The notes: generated from the sequence alone by a model not told the origin. A DNA stretch of 64,000 nucleotides from Aquipseudomonas guryensis (GCF_014164785.1 NZ_JACJFN010000003.1:124001-188000), one strand, 5' to 3'; positions 1 to 9,970 are shown, counted from the stretch's first letter. A program made the numbers and translations.

Positions 1-727
1 CCGCTAGCGCGGCCTGGTCCAGCTCGCTGCTGCTGACCAGGGTAACGGCCTGGTGGTAGCGCGAGCGGCTTTCCAGCTCCAGCGGCGTGCCATCGGCAAC
101 CAGTTTGCCGGAGGCGATCACCACAGCGCGGGTGCACACGGCACTGACTTCTTCGAGGATATGGGTGGAGATGATGACGATCTTGTCGTGGGCCAGGCTC
201 TGGATCAGCCCGCGCACCTGGTGCTTCTGGTTCGGGTCGAGGCCGTCAGTGGGCTCGTCGAGAATCAGCACCTTGGGATCATGCAGGATCGCCTGGGCCA
301 GGCCGACACGGCGCTTGAAGCCCTTGGACAGGGTGTCGATGGACTGGCCGAGGACCTTGTCCAGCTCCACCTGGCCGACCGCACGGCTGACCCGCTCGCG
401 CTTCTCGGCGCCACGGAAGCCACGCACCTCGGCGATGAATTCGAGGAAGCTGCGCACCGTCATGTCGCCATAGCACGGCGCGCCTTCCGGCAGGTAGCCG
501 ATCTGCTGCTGGGCCTTGAGGGTCTGACGCTGTATGTCGTAGCCGAGGACGCTCGCCGTGCCGGAAGTCGGCGCGAGGAACCCGGTCAACATCTTCATGG
601 TGGTGGATTTGCCGGCACCGTTAGGGCCGAGAAAGCCCAGCACTTCCCCCTGCTGGACGTTGAACGAGAGGTTATCGACGGCCGTATGTCCGGCAAAACG
701 TTTAGTTAGATTTTTTATCTCGATCAT
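1..727 (-). CDS. ABC transporter ATP-binding protein (3' end outside window)
   Basis: This is the nucleotide-binding subunit of an ABC exporter, probably of the CcmA/GldA class. The start ATG (725-727) opens MIEIKNLTKRF. Walker A (GPNGAGKST) lies near residue 35, an LSKGFKRR signature near residue 130, and Walker B LILDEPTDGLDP follows. The signature reads LSKGFKRR rather than LSGGQ, common in the GldA/NatA group. The C-terminus runs off the left edge, and the permease partner would be expected there. It is transcribed away from the glycine-zipper gene. Family is certain, substrate unknown. Confidence 0.9.
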   Translation of the reverse strand, partial: MIEIKNLTKRFAGHTAVDNLSFNVQQGEVLGFLGPNGAGKSTTMKMLTGFLAPTSGTASVLGYDIQRQTLKAQQQIGYLPEGAPCYGDMTVRSFLEFIAEVRGFRGAEKRERVSRAVGQVELDKVLGQSIDTLSKGFKRRVGLAQAILHDPKVLILDEPTDGLDPNQKHQVRGLIQSLAHDKIVIISTHILEEVSAVCTRAVVIASGKLVADGTPLELESRSRYHQAVTLVSSSELDQAALA

Positions 728-890
728 GGTCTCTCACCATTTTCGGTAAGGGCCCAGCCGTACTCACCACGGGGCCCATGAGGACCCATCTCGACACCTG
801 GATAACCCAGCGGAGACAGGCTGCCAAAATGCCGCCGGACTATATGAAGCCATCGCGGCTATTGCAAGACAGCCTGTCATAGAGAAAGTT

Positions 891-909
891 GCGCAGAGTG
901 TTTCTGCGC
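891..909 (-). terminator. hairpin downstream of the glycine-zipper gene
   Basis: GCGCAGA and TCTGCGC form a 7-bp stem around a 5-nt loop, 16 nt past the stop codon of the leftward gene. The following T-run is poor, so this may be a weak or factor-dependent terminator. Confidence 0.4.
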
Positions 910-924
910 GTAAACGCAGCAGAA

Positions 925-1395
925 TCAGGGGCTGACCTGATAACCCCGCCCCTGCAGACAACTGGCATAGGCCGCCGAATCGACCTGACCAGTGCTGGTC
1001 GAGTCGGCGCGGCGCTCGTCCCGGCGATCACGGCGTTCGCGCGAGCCACCGACCACCATACCCGCCACCGCGGTTTCCTTGGCGCGATCCTGGCGGTACT
1101 CCTGCTTCACATCATCATCGACGCGGTCGTACACCTCATCGTGCTGGTTGCCGCGCACCTGCGCCCCGGCAGCCCCTGCGGCAGCCCCGACTGCAGCACC
1201 ACGCAGGCGCTGACCGGACGGCCCGCTGTCCGTCGAACTGCTGGACGAACTGGTGGCCGCACTGCGGCAGGCATCGATATCCTGCTGGATCTGCTGGGAG
1301 CTCTGGCCCTGCAGCGGCACCACTGTTTCGGCCTGTGCCTGGCCAGCAGCCCCCGCCACGGCAACGCACAGACAGAGCAATGAAAGCCTGTTCAT
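925..1395 (-). CDS. secreted glycine-zipper domain protein
   Basis: A 156-aa protein of unknown function. The N-terminus MNRLSLLCLCVAVAG... is a signal peptide with likely cleavage after AQA near residue 22. A serine run (about 45-50) is followed by a glycine/alanine-rich segment (GAAVGAAAGAAGAQV, about residues 65-80) of the kind found in glycine-zipper envelope proteins. The rest is charged and Arg/Asp rich. I chose the ATG at 1395, not an in-frame codon 21 nt upstream, because AAGGAGG sits 5 nt before it and the signal peptide then begins correctly. It stands alone, upstream of and divergent from plsB. It could be an inner- or outer-membrane-associated stress protein; nothing identifies a partner. 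Confidence 0.75.
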   Translation of the reverse strand: MNRLSLLCLCVAVAGAAGQAQAETVVPLQGQSSQQIQQDIDACRSAATSSSSSSTDSGPSGQRLRGAAVGAAAGAAGAQVRGNQHDEVYDRVDDDVKQEYRQDRAKETAVAGMVVGGSRERRDRRDERRADSTSTGQVDSAAYASCLQGRGYQVSP

Positions 1396-1647
1396 AGCAA
1401 CCTCCTTGCATAGCATTGAATGTGCTGCGTTCCCGCCCTCTCGCCGGCGATCAACAACTGGTCAGGCCATGACTCGCGGGGCACAAACGTCAGACCTGGA
1501 GAATAGTCCCCAATCGGCCACCAGCCGGGTCGAGTCCCGGCCATTGGCCAGCGCACGCCAGCACTGATGGCTTTTGCCGCCGCGCGGCGAATCCGGCAAA
1601 CTAGCGCCCCCGAGCAAATGCTCGCTTGATTGCCCCGCAGAGTCCGT

Positions 1648-4134
1648 ATGACCCGCTCGCCCTTCCGCCGTCTCGTTTTTGGTGCCCTACGCCGCGTGCT
1701 GTACCTCTGGGTGCGCTCGGAAACCATCAACCAGTCCGCCTTCACCCTCAAGCTCGACCGCAGCAAGCCGGTGTTCTACGTGCTGCAGCAGCCTTCGGCG
1801 AGCGACCTGGCAGTGGTCGACACGGAATGCAGCAAGGCCGGCTTGCCACGCCCGGTGCTGCCGGTGGCGATCGGCGAGCAGATCGAGCCTGCCGCATTTT
1901 TCTACCTGACCCCCGAGCCGGGCTGGTTTGGCGGGCATGACAAGCGCGGCGCGCCGCCGGCGCTGGTGCGCACCCTGGCCGCCCTCGAGCGCAATGCGGT
2001 GGACGACGCACAGATCATCCCGGTCAGCGTGTTCTGGGGCCAGTCGCCGGATCGCGAGACCAGCCCGTGGAAGCTGCTGTTCGCCGACAGTTGGGCGGTC
2101 ACCGGACGCCTGCGCAAGCTGGTGAGCATCCTGATCCTCGGCCGCAAGACCCGCGTGCAGTTCTCCGCGCCAATCCACCTGCGCGAGCTGCTGGCCCAGG
2201 ACAAGGGCCTGCAACGTACCCAGCGCATGGCCCAGCGCATCCTGCGCGTGCACTTCCGCAACCAGAAGGCGGCGGTGATCGGCCCCGACGTGTCGCACCG
2301 GCGCAACCTGGTCAAGGGCCTGATCCACGGCCCGCAAGTGCGCCAGGCGATCCTCGACGAAGTCGAGCGCGAGAAGATCAGCGTGGAGAAGGCCGAGAGC
2401 CAGGCCCTGCGCTACGGCAACGAAATCGCCTCGGACTACACCTACACCGCCATCCGCTTCCTCGAACTGGTGCTGAGCTGGTTCTGGAACAAGCTGTATG
2501 AAGGTATCCAGGTCAACCATATCGATGCCGTGCGCGAAGTGGCCCACGGCCACGAGGTGATCTATGTGCCCTGCCACCGCAGCCACATCGACTACCTGCT
2601 GCTGTCCTACCTGCTGTTCCGCAACGGCCTGACCCCGCCGCACATCGCCGCCGGGATCAACCTCAATATGCCGGTGATCGGCGGCCTGCTGCGCCGCGGT
2701 GGCGCCTTCTTCATGCGTCGCACCTTCAAGGGCAACCCGCTGTACACCGCGGTGTTCAACGAATACCTGCACACCCTGTTCAGCCGCGGTTTCCCGGTGG
2801 AGTACTTCGTCGAGGGCGGGCGCTCGCGCACCGGGCGCATGCTGCAGCCGAAAACCGGCATGCTGGCCATCACCCTGCGCAGCTTCCTGCGCTCCAGCCG
2901 CCTGCCGGTGGTGTTCGTGCCGGTCTACATCGGCTACGAGCGCGTACTGGAAGGCCGCACCTACCTAGGCGAGCTGCGTGGCGCGGCGAAGAAGAAAGAG
3001 TCGATCTTCGACATCTTCAAGGTCATCAGCGCCATCCGCAAACAGCGCTTCGGCAGCGTCTGGGTCAACTTCGGCGAGCCGATCAAGCTGGCCGAGTTCC
3101 TCGATGCGGAGCAGCCGGACTGGCGCAGCCAGGACTACGGTACGCAGTTCCGCCCGGACTGGCTGAACAGCACCACCAACCGCCTCGGCGAGCGCGTGGC
3201 GCAGCACCTCAACGAGGCCGCGGCGGTCAACCCGGTCAACCTGGTCGGCCTGGCCCTGCTCTCCACCAGCAAGCTGGCGCTGGACGAGAAGAGCCTGGTG
3301 CGGGTGCTTGACCTGTATCTGGCGCTGCTGCGCCAGGTGCCCTACTCGCCCCACGCGACCCTGCCGGAAGGCGATGGCGCGGCGCTGATTCGCTACGTTC
3401 AGAGCATGGACCTGCTGGCCGAGCAGAAGGATGCACTGGGCAAGATCTTCTATCTGGACGAGCAGAACGCCGTCCTGATGACCTACTACCGCAACAACGT
3501 GCTGCACATCTTCGCCCTGCCGGCGCTGTTGGCGAGCTTCTTCCAGAGCAGTTCGCGGATGAGCCGCGAACAGATCCTGCGCTACACCACGGCGCTGTAC
3601 CCGTACCTGCAGTCCGAGCTGTTCATCCGCTGGTCACGCGAGGAGCTGGAAGGCGTGGTCGACCAGTGGCTGGCGGCCTTCGTCGAACAGGGCCTGCTGC
3701 GCCAGGAAGAGGATGTGTACATCCGCCCGGCACCGAGCTCGCGCCAGTTCGTCCTGCTCACCCTACTGGCCCGCGCCATCGTGCAGACCCTGCAGCGCTT
3801 CTACATGGCCACCGCACTGCTGAGCAACGCCGGGCAGAACGTGCTGTCGGCCGAGGAGCTGGAGAACCTCTGCGTGGTCATGGCCCAGCGCCTGTCGATC
3901 CTGCATGGCCTGAATGCCCCGGAGTTCTTCGACAAGAGCCTGTTCCGCCACTTCATCCAGACCCTGCTCGACGAAGGCGTGCTGCGTCAGGACAGCGCCG
4001 GCAAGCTCAGCCACCACCCGCAGCTGGACGGGCTGGCCGAGGGCGCGGCCAAGCGCGTGCTACCGGCGGAGATTCGCCTGTCGATCCGCCAGGTCGCACT
4101 GGAGCGTGGTGAGGACACCGAACAGCAAGCCTGA
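1648..4134 (+). CDS. plsB: glycerol-3-phosphate 1-O-acyltransferase PlsB
   Basis: PlsB transfers an acyl group from acyl-ACP or acyl-CoA to sn-glycerol-3-phosphate at the inner membrane, the first step of phospholipid synthesis. The 828-aa length matches the PlsB family. The acyltransferase HX4D motif is seen as HRSHIDYLL near residue 310, and the glycerol-phosphate binding block as [12 protein letters not shown] near residue 387. The N-terminus [16 protein letters not shown] agrees with Pseudomonas PlsB as I recall it. A TTG 18 nt upstream is in frame, but the ATG gives the family N-terminus. A GC-rich hairpin follows the stop. Confidence 0.97.
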   Translation: MTRSPFRRLVFGALRRVLYLWVRSETINQSAFTLKLDRSKPVFYVLQQPSASDLAVVDTECSKAGLPRPVLPVAIGEQIEPAAFFYLTPEPGWFGGHDKRGAPPALVRTLAALERNAVDDAQIIPVSVFWGQSPDRETSPWKLLFADSWAVTGRLRKLVSILILGRKTRVQFSAPIHLRELLAQDKGLQRTQRMAQRILRVHFRNQKAAVIGPDVSHRRNLVKGLIHGPQVRQAILDEVEREKISVEKAESQALRYGNEIASDYTYTAIRFLELVLSWFWNKLYEGIQVNHIDAVREVAHGHEVIYVPCHRSHIDYLLLSYLLFRNGLTPPHIAAGINLNMPVIGGLLRRGGAFFMRRTFKGNPLYTAVFNEYLHTLFSRGFPVEYFVEGGRSRTGRMLQPKTGMLAITLRSFLRSSRLPVVFVPVYIGYERVLEGRTYLGELRGAAKKKESIFDIFKVISAIRKQRFGSVWVNFGEPIKLAEFLDAEQPDWRSQDYGTQFRPDWLNSTTNRLGERVAQHLNEAAAVNPVNLVGLALLSTSKLALDEKSLVRVLDLYLALLRQVPYSPHATLPEGDGAALIRYVQSMDLLAEQKDALGKIFYLDEQNAVLMTYYRNNVLHIFALPALLASFFQSSSRMSREQILRYTTALYPYLQSELFIRWSREELEGVVDQWLAAFVEQGLLRQEEDVYIRPAPSSRQFVLLTLLARAIVQTLQRFYMATALLSNAGQNVLSAEELENLCVVMAQRLSILHGLNAPEFFDKSLFRHFIQTLLDEGVLRQDSAGKLSHHPQLDGLAEGAAKRVLPAEIRLSIRQVALERGEDTEQQA

Positions 4135-4152
4135 TCCAGGCCGCTGTAACAG

Positions 4153-4176
4153 CAAGGGCCGCTTATGCGGCCCTTG
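4153..4176 (+). terminator. plsB terminator hairpin
   Basis: CAAGGGCCGC and GCGGCCCTTG form a perfect 10-bp stem with a TTAT loop, 19 nt past the plsB stop. Only a short T-rich tail follows. Confidence 0.65.
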
Positions 4177-4202
4177 TGCGTTGTGCGACGGGAGAATCAG
4201 GC

Positions 4203-4778
4203 TCAGTTGAGCCGATAGCGGGCTAGTTCCTGAATCGACAGCACGCGCATCTTGCTGGGTTCGATTCTGTGCATGTCTTCGAGCAGACTGCCGGGAATGC
4301 CCATCTCCCTGAAATAGGCTGCCGGGCTGTACCTCGCGCCGGCAGGGCTGAGGGCGGACTGGGCCGAATCGCCCCCCGGGAAAGGCGGTCGATGGATGCC
4401 GACATGGCCACGCACGGTCTTGTCGCGACCAGCGGCCAGCAGGTAGACACAGGTGCCCTGGCAGACCCCGGTGGAAGGCACCAGCGTATCGAACCCCGCC
4501 TCACGCACCAGCCGCCCCATCCTGATCGCCTCGGGCACGCTACCGCCGATAGAGTCCAGCAGCAGGACCTTCTGCGCAAACTTGCCCGGATTGGCCATGA
4601 TGCCGCGCAGCAGCTGCTCATAGTCACCTGGGGCGATTTCTTCGGACACCTTGGCCACCAGCATGCGGCCGATAGTCTTGTGCTGCACGGCTTCCACCTC
4701 GACCTTGGCCATAGCGGCTGGGGCACAGAACAGGGTTGCGCCGAGGATGAGCGCGCGAACGGGATTGCGGATGATCAA
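4203..4778 (-). CDS. periplasmic ClpP-fold protein (COG3904-like), apparent loss of catalytic Ser
   Basis: A 191-aa protein with a signal peptide (cleavage about AMA-KV, residue 24). The body resembles ClpP/crotonase-fold periplasmic proteins: DSIGGSVPEAIRMGRLV (about 95-111) corresponds to the GG oxyanion region, and CVYLLAAG with VGIHRPP (about 128-150) to the nucleophile helix and catalytic His. Where ClpP has Ser the residue here aligns with Gly, followed by Thr-Cys, so the classical Ser-His-Asp triad looks incomplete. It converges on plsB. Function unknown; I infer a fold, not an activity. Confidence 0.7.
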   Translation of the reverse strand: MIIRNPVRALILGATLFCAPAAMAKVEVEAVQHKTIGRMLVAKVSEEIAPGDYEQLLRGIMANPGKFAQKVLLLDSIGGSVPEAIRMGRLVREAGFDTLVPSTGVCQGTCVYLLAAGRDKTVRGHVGIHRPPFPGGDSAQSALSPAGARYSPAAYFREMGIPGSLLEDMHRIEPSKMRVLSIQELARYRLN

Positions 4779-4956
4779 GCGGATAGATCCTTAACGCATG
4801 GATGCAGAGTGGGCAACGATACCCGCAAGCGCACGCGGGCGCACGACCTGCCGGGCTGCCCGCCCCCTTAAAAGTGCGACAGAACGCCTGCTGATTTGGC
4901 TCCCCCGCCCGGCTCCGATAAGCTCGGTACATTCCCCCGTGCAAAAGGATCTTCCC

Positions 4957-5634
4957 ATGCTCCGCCTCTCCGCCCTGGCCACCGGCCTGCTGCTCAGCGC
5001 CAACGCCTTCGCCCTGTCCCTCGCCGACCTCAGCCAGACCGATGCCAGCAGCGGCCTCAAGGATGCCCTGACGCAAGGCGCGCAGATCGCCGTCAAGCAA
5101 CTGGGCAAGCCCGGTGGCTTCAGCAACAACGAAGACGTGCGCATCGAACTGCCCGGCAAGCTGGGTAAAGCCGCGCAGACCATGAAGATGATGGGCATGG
5201 GCGCCCAAGTCGATGAACTGGAAGCCAGCATGAACCAGGCTGCCGAAGCGGCCGTACCGCAAGCCCAGGTGATTTTGCTGGACGCCGTGAAGAAGATGAC
5301 CGTGACCGATGCCAAAGGCATCCTCGCCGGCGGCGAGGACTCGGCAACCCAGTACCTGAACAAGACCAGCCGCGAGCAGATCCGTGCCAAGTTCCTGCCG
5401 ATCGTCAAGCAGGCCACCGACAAGGTGGGCGTAGCCCAGCAGTACAACGCCTTCGCCGGTCAGGCTGCAGCCTTCGGCGTGGTCGATGCGAAGAGCGCCA
5501 ACGTCGAGAACTACGTCACCGAACAGGCTCTGGACGGCCTGTTCAAGATGATCGCCGAGCAGGAAGCCAGCATCCGCGAAAACCCGGCCGGCGCCGCTAC
5601 CAGCCTGGCGAAGAAGGTATTTGGCGCGCTCTGA
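4957..5634 (+). CDS. DUF4197 family secreted protein
   Basis: A 225-aa exported protein of unknown function. MLRLSALATGLLLSANAFA is a signal peptide. The mature part is a helical, conserved DUF4197-type sequence with DLSQTDASSGLKDALTQGA near the start, a PGKLGKAAQTMKMMGMG block, and DGLFKMIAEQEASIRENP near the C-terminus. A longer in-frame opening to 4798 exists, but the signal peptide and the AAAAGGAT ribosome-binding stretch before 4957 select this start. A strong bidirectional terminator follows. No partner gene is apparent. Confidence 0.85.
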   Translation: MLRLSALATGLLLSANAFALSLADLSQTDASSGLKDALTQGAQIAVKQLGKPGGFSNNEDVRIELPGKLGKAAQTMKMMGMGAQVDELEASMNQAAEAAVPQAQVILLDAVKKMTVTDAKGILAGGEDSATQYLNKTSREQIRAKFLPIVKQATDKVGVAQQYNAFAGQAAAFGVVDAKSANVENYVTEQALDGLFKMIAEQEASIRENPAGAATSLAKKVFGAL

Positions 5635-5651
5635 GCGTCTAAGCCCTCAAC

Positions 5652-5680
5652 AAAAAGCCCGGCAATTAGCCGGGCTTTTT
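5652..5680. terminator. bidirectional terminator between DUF4197 gene and mexK
   Basis: GCCCGGC/GCCGGGC stem flanked by AAAAA on the left and TTTTT on the right, loop AATTA. It can terminate both the rightward DUF4197 gene and the leftward efflux operon. Confidence 0.85.
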
Positions 5681-5696
5681 GTTGGCATGGCGCTAA

Positions 5697-8600
5697 TTAC
5701 GCCTCGACTTCCTTGACCTTGAACCAGGCCGCATACAACGCCGGCAGGAACAGCAGGGTCAGCGCCGTGGCGACGATCAGGCCACCCATGATGGCCACCG
5801 CCATCGGCCCGAAGAACACGCTGCGCGACAGCGGGATCATCGCCAGCACCGCCGCCAGGGCAGTCAGCACGATGGGCCGGAAGCGCCGTACCGTGGCCTC
5901 GATGATGGCGTGCCAGCGGTCCTGGCCGGCGGCGATGTCCTGCTCGATCTGGTCGATGAGGATCACCGAGTTGCGCATGATCATCCCCGACAGGGCGATG
6001 GTGCCGAGCATGGCGACGAAGCCAAATGGCTGCTGGAACACCAACAGGAACAGGGTCACGCCGATCAGCCCCAACGGTGCGGTGAGGAACACCATCACCG
6101 AGCGCGAGATGCTCTTCAGCTGCAGCACCAGCAGGGTCATCACCACCAGGATAAACAGCGGAATACCGGCATTCACCGACTGCTGGCCACGGCTCGAGTC
6201 TTCCACCGTACCGCCGACTTCCAGCAGGTAGCCGCTGGGCAGCGCATCGCGGATCGGCTGCAGGGTCGGCATGATCTGCTTGACCAGCCCGGCCGGCTGT
6301 TCGCCGCCGTAGATGTCACCCAGTACGGTGACAGTCGGCAGGCGATCGCGGTGCCAGATAACACCTTCCTCGAAACCGTATTCCAGGGTGGCGATCTGCG
6401 ACAGTGCCACACTCTTGCCATTGCTGATCGGCACCGCCAGACTCGGTAGCAGTTCCAGCTCCTGGCGTTCACGCACGGTGCCACGCAAGAGGATCTCGAT
6501 CAGCTCGTTGCCTTCGCGGAACTGGCTGACGCTGGAGCCGGACAGCGAACTCTGCAGGAAGCGCGAAACATCGGCTGTGCTCACACCGAGGGCGCGGGCA
6601 CGCTCCTGGTCGATGTTGAGGTAGACCACCTTGCTCGGCTCTTCCCAGTTCAGGTGCACGTTGGACACATGGCTGTTCTCGCGCACCTTGTCGGCTACCT
6701 GGCGGGCAATCGCACGCACCTCGTCGATATGCTCACCCGAGACACGGAACTGGATCGGGTAGCCCACTGGCGGGCCGTTCTCCAGGCGCGAGACGCGGGT
6801 GCGCAGGGTCGGGAACTCGTCGTTGAGCACGTCAATCAACCAGACACGCAATGCTTCGCGGTCCTCAATCGACTTGGCCAGCACCACCACCTGAGCAAAC
6901 CGGGTCGCCGGTAGCTGTTGATCCAGTGGCAGATAGAAGCGCGGCGAACCGGTGCCAACATAAGCCACATAGTTTTCGATGCCGTCGTGATCCTTGAGGC
7001 GTGCCTCCAGGCGCTTGACCTGCTCTTCGGTGGCCTTGAGCGACGAACCTTCGGTGAGCTTGAGGTCGATCATCAGCTCCAGGCGCCCGGATGCCGGGAA
7101 GAACTGCTGCGGCACGAAGCGGAACAGCACCACCGAGGCGACGAACAGGCCGACGGTAACCAGGATTACCGTGCGACGGCGGCGCACACACCACTCCACC
7201 ATTTCGCGCACCGTCTGGTAGAAGGTGGTCGAGTAGGGATCATGGCCGCCGGCGCTGCCACCATGCTTCTTCGCATGCAGTTTGGCCAGGTCCGGCAGCA
7301 GCCGGTCCCCCAGGTAAGGCACGAACACCACGGCGGCGATCCAGGACACCACCAGGGCGATGGTCACCACCTGGAAGATCGAGCGGGTGTACTCGCCAGT
7401 GCCGGATTGCGCAGTGGCGATCGGCAGGAAACCGGCGGCGGTGATCAGGGTGCCGGTGAGCATCGGGAAGGCCGTGCTGGTCCAGGCGAAGCTGGCCGCC
7501 TTGAGCCGGTCATAGCCCTGCTCCATCTTGATCGCCATCATCTCCACGGCAATGATTGCGTCGTCCACCATCAGGCCGAGGGCCAACACCAGAGCGCCGA
7601 GAGAAATCTTGTGCAGGCCGATGCCGAAGTAGTGCATCACGGCAAAGGTCATCGCCAGCACCAGCGGAATTGAAAACGCCACTACCAGGCCGGTACGCAG
7701 GCCGAGGGAGAAGAAGCTCACCAACAGCACGATGATCAGTGCCTCGACCAGCACGCGGATGAACTCGCCAACCCCGGTTTTCACCGCCGCCGGCTGGTCG
7801 GAGACCTTGCTCAGCTCCATGCCGACCGGCAAGGTCTGCTGCAGACGAGCGAACTCCTGCTCCAGCGCCTCACCGAGCACCAGGATGTCGCCGCCGGCTT
7901 TCATAGACACAGCCAGGCCGATCGCGTCCTGATCCATGAAGCGCATGCGTGGCGCAGGTGGATCATTGAAACCGCGAAATACCTCGGCCACGTCGCCGAT
8001 ACGGAAGGTACGGTCGCCGATGCGCATGGGAAAATTGCGGATCTCGTCGACCGTCTCGAAGCTGCCGGAAACCCGCAGTTGAATACGGTCAGTACTGGCC
8101 TCGAAGAAACCCGAGGAAGCTACCGCGTTCTGTTCTTCCAGCGCCTGCTGCACCGCCGCCAGGGGCAGGCCAAGGGTGGCCAGTTTGACGTTGGACAGCT
8201 CGATCCAGATCTTCTCGTCCTGCAGGCCGAGCAGCTCGACCTTGCCAACGTCCTTGACCCGCTGCAGCTGTAGCTGCAGACGGTCGGCATAGTCCTTGAG
8301 CACGGCGTAGTCGAAGCCTTCGCCAGTCAGCGCATAGATGTTGCCAAAGGTGGTGCCGAATTCATCGTTGAAGAACGGCCCGCGAATATCCGCTGGCAAG
8401 GTGTAACGGATATCGCCGACCTTCTTGCGGATCTGGTACCAGAGTTCGGGAATATTCTTCGACACGATATTGTCGCGGGCCATGAAGGTCACCACCGACT
8501 CGCCAGGACGCGAGTAGGACATGACCATCTGGTAATCGCCGGTCTCCATGACCTTCTTTTCGATGCGCTCGGTGATCTGCCGCGAGACCTGCTCGGCGGT

Positions 8601-8768
8601 AGCACCCGGCCAGTCGGTACGGATGACCATGGCCTTGAAGGTAAAGGGCGGGTCTTCACTCTGTCCCAGCTTGGTATAGGACAGCGCGCCGACCACGGCG
8701 ATCACCAGCATCAGATAGAGCACCACGGCGCGGTTGCGCAGCGCCCATTCGGAGAGGTTGAAGGACAT
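5697..8768 (-). CDS. mexK: RND multidrug efflux permease MexK-like
   Basis: Inner-membrane proton-driven pump of the HAE-RND family, 1023 aa. TM1 lies at about residues 13-31; two large periplasmic loops follow (about 32-335 and 560-870). TM4 carries GLMVDDAIIAVE with the two proton-relay Asp residues at 402-403. The C-terminal TM bundle ends near residue 1015. It lies 4 nt downstream of the membrane-fusion gene, forming an operon with a divergent TetR gene. No outer-membrane factor gene is present, as in mexJK, which borrows OprM or OpmH. Placement between plsB and rsmJ matches PAO1 mexK as I recall. Family certain; orthology to MexK likely. Confidence 0.9.
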   Translation of the reverse strand: MSFNLSEWALRNRAVVLYLMLVIAVVGALSYTKLGQSEDPPFTFKAMVIRTDWPGATAEQVSRQITERIEKKVMETGDYQMVMSYSRPGESVVTFMARDNIVSKNIPELWYQIRKKVGDIRYTLPADIRGPFFNDEFGTTFGNIYALTGEGFDYAVLKDYADRLQLQLQRVKDVGKVELLGLQDEKIWIELSNVKLATLGLPLAAVQQALEEQNAVASSGFFEASTDRIQLRVSGSFETVDEIRNFPMRIGDRTFRIGDVAEVFRGFNDPPAPRMRFMDQDAIGLAVSMKAGGDILVLGEALEQEFARLQQTLPVGMELSKVSDQPAAVKTGVGEFIRVLVEALIIVLLVSFFSLGLRTGLVVAFSIPLVLAMTFAVMHYFGIGLHKISLGALVLALGLMVDDAIIAVEMMAIKMEQGYDRLKAASFAWTSTAFPMLTGTLITAAGFLPIATAQSGTGEYTRSIFQVVTIALVVSWIAAVVFVPYLGDRLLPDLAKLHAKKHGGSAGGHDPYSTTFYQTVREMVEWCVRRRRTVILVTVGLFVASVVLFRFVPQQFFPASGRLELMIDLKLTEGSSLKATEEQVKRLEARLKDHDGIENYVAYVGTGSPRFYLPLDQQLPATRFAQVVVLAKSIEDREALRVWLIDVLNDEFPTLRTRVSRLENGPPVGYPIQFRVSGEHIDEVRAIARQVADKVRENSHVSNVHLNWEEPSKVVYLNIDQERARALGVSTADVSRFLQSSLSGSSVSQFREGNELIEILLRGTVRERQELELLPSLAVPISNGKSVALSQIATLEYGFEEGVIWHRDRLPTVTVLGDIYGGEQPAGLVKQIMPTLQPIRDALPSGYLLEVGGTVEDSSRGQQSVNAGIPLFILVVMTLLVLQLKSISRSVMVFLTAPLGLIGVTLFLLVFQQPFGFVAMLGTIALSGMIMRNSVILIDQIEQDIAAGQDRWHAIIEATVRRFRPIVLTALAAVLAMIPLSRSVFFGPMAVAIMGGLIVATALTLLFLPALYAAWFKVKEVEA

Positions 8769-8772
8769 GCGC

Positions 8773-9876
8773 TTACTCCCCGGCGATCAGCTTGACGGTG
8801 CGGTTATCGCGATCCACCGGTTTGACCTTCTGCCCGTCACGCAGCATCTGCACACCGGCGGCGACTACCCAATCGCCCTCCTTCAGGCCTTCCAGCACTG
8901 ATACGCGCTCCTGGCCGTAGCGACCGATGCGTACCAGGGTACGGACCACCTTGGACTCCTTGGGATCGACCACCCAGACAAAGGGCACGTCCTTCTCTGC
9001 ACTGAGTGCCGACATCGGCACCGACAGCGGCACCTCGCCCTCGGCCTTGATCGCCACGCGGGCACTCTGCCCCAGTTCGGCTTTCATCGCCCCGCCGGCA
9101 AAGGCCACGCGCGCGGCGAAGGTGCGCGACTGCGCGTCGGCAGCCGGCGACAGCTCGCGAATGCGTCCGGGGAAGCGCTTGCCCGGCTGTGACCACAGCT
9201 CGACGCTGACGTCCTGGCCAATGCGGAAGCGCTCGAAGGCATGTTCCGGGACGCTGATCAGCACTTCGCGCTCACCATCGGCCGCCAGGGTGAATACCGT
9301 CTGCCCAGCCGAGACCACCTGACCGACCTCGGCCAGGCGGCGGGCAATCACGCCGTCCTGGGAAGCGCGCAGCACCGAATAGCCGGCCTGGTTGTTGGCC
9401 ACGTTGAACTCGGCCTTGATCTGTTTGACCCGCGCTTCACCCGCGCGGTACTGGTTTTCCACATTGTCGTACTGCGACTGACTGATCAGCTGGCGGGCCA
9501 GCAGGGTCTGGTAGCGATCACGCTCGGTGCGTACCAGCTTGAGATTGGCTTCCGCCGCCGCGACCTGGGCGCGAGCGGCCTCCAGCTGCAGCTTGACGTC
9601 TTCGGGGTCCAGCTCGGCCAGCGGCTGATCCTTCTTCACCCGTGCCCCGGCATCCACCAGGCGCTTGCTGATCTTGCCGCCGATACGGAAGGCCAACTCA
9701 GGCTCGAAGCGCGCGCGCACCTCGCCCGGGTAGGTTTCCATGGCGTCGCCCGCAGGCTGCGGCTGCACCACCATGGCCGGACGTACCGGCGCTTCAACGG
9801 TGTCGCCGTTGCCGCAGGCAACCAGCAGGGCGATCAGGCTTACGGGCACAGCGAGGGACAGGGCATGGCGGAACAT
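8773..9876 (-). CDS. mexJ: RND efflux periplasmic adaptor lipoprotein MexJ-like
   Basis: Membrane-fusion protein linking the RND pump to an outer-membrane channel, 367 aa. The N-terminus is a lipoprotein signal with lipobox LVAC, Cys at residue 21. A biotinyl-lipoyl half motif (RIGGKISKRLVDAGARV, about 65-82) and a coiled-coil hairpin (about 95-165, RAQVAAAEANLKLVRTERD) follow, then the second lipoyl half and beta-barrel domains. It is the first gene of the two-gene efflux operon, and its start faces the mexL gene across 94 nt containing a palindromic operator. Confidence 0.9.
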   Translation of the reverse strand: MFRHALSLAVPVSLIALLVACGNGDTVEAPVRPAMVVQPQPAGDAMETYPGEVRARFEPELAFRIGGKISKRLVDAGARVKKDQPLAELDPEDVKLQLEAARAQVAAAEANLKLVRTERDRYQTLLARQLISQSQYDNVENQYRAGEARVKQIKAEFNVANNQAGYSVLRASQDGVIARRLAEVGQVVSAGQTVFTLAADGEREVLISVPEHAFERFRIGQDVSVELWSQPGKRFPGRIRELSPAADAQSRTFAARVAFAGGAMKAELGQSARVAIKAEGEVPLSVPMSALSAEKDVPFVWVVDPKESKVVRTLVRIGRYGQERVSVLEGLKEGDWVVAAGVQMLRDGQKVKPVDRDNRTVKLIAGE

Positions 9877-9903
9877 GGTGGATGACCTTTCGCAAAGAAA
9901 TGC

Positions 9904-9931
9904 TTGGAATACTTATACTGAGCGGTATAGT
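9904..9931 (+). promoter_or_regulatory. mexL promoter with overlapping palindromic operator
   Basis: TTGGAA (9904-9909), a 16-nt spacer and TATAGT (9926-9931) make a plausible sigma-70 promoter for the rightward TetR gene. Within it TATAC (9914-9918) and GTATA (9925-9929) form an inverted repeat with a 6-nt spacer. It lies in the only intergenic space between the regulator and the pump operon, so the TetR protein probably binds here and represses both directions. Confidence 0.6.
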
Positions 9932-9970
9932 AAAAATAGCAAACTCACCAGTCCAGTATTAAAACGCGAA

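Noticed and set aside
889..1383. Rightward 164-codon frame over the glycine-zipper gene
   Set aside because: Overlaps entirely with the leftward gene that has a proper ribosome site and signal peptide; composition is shadow-like.
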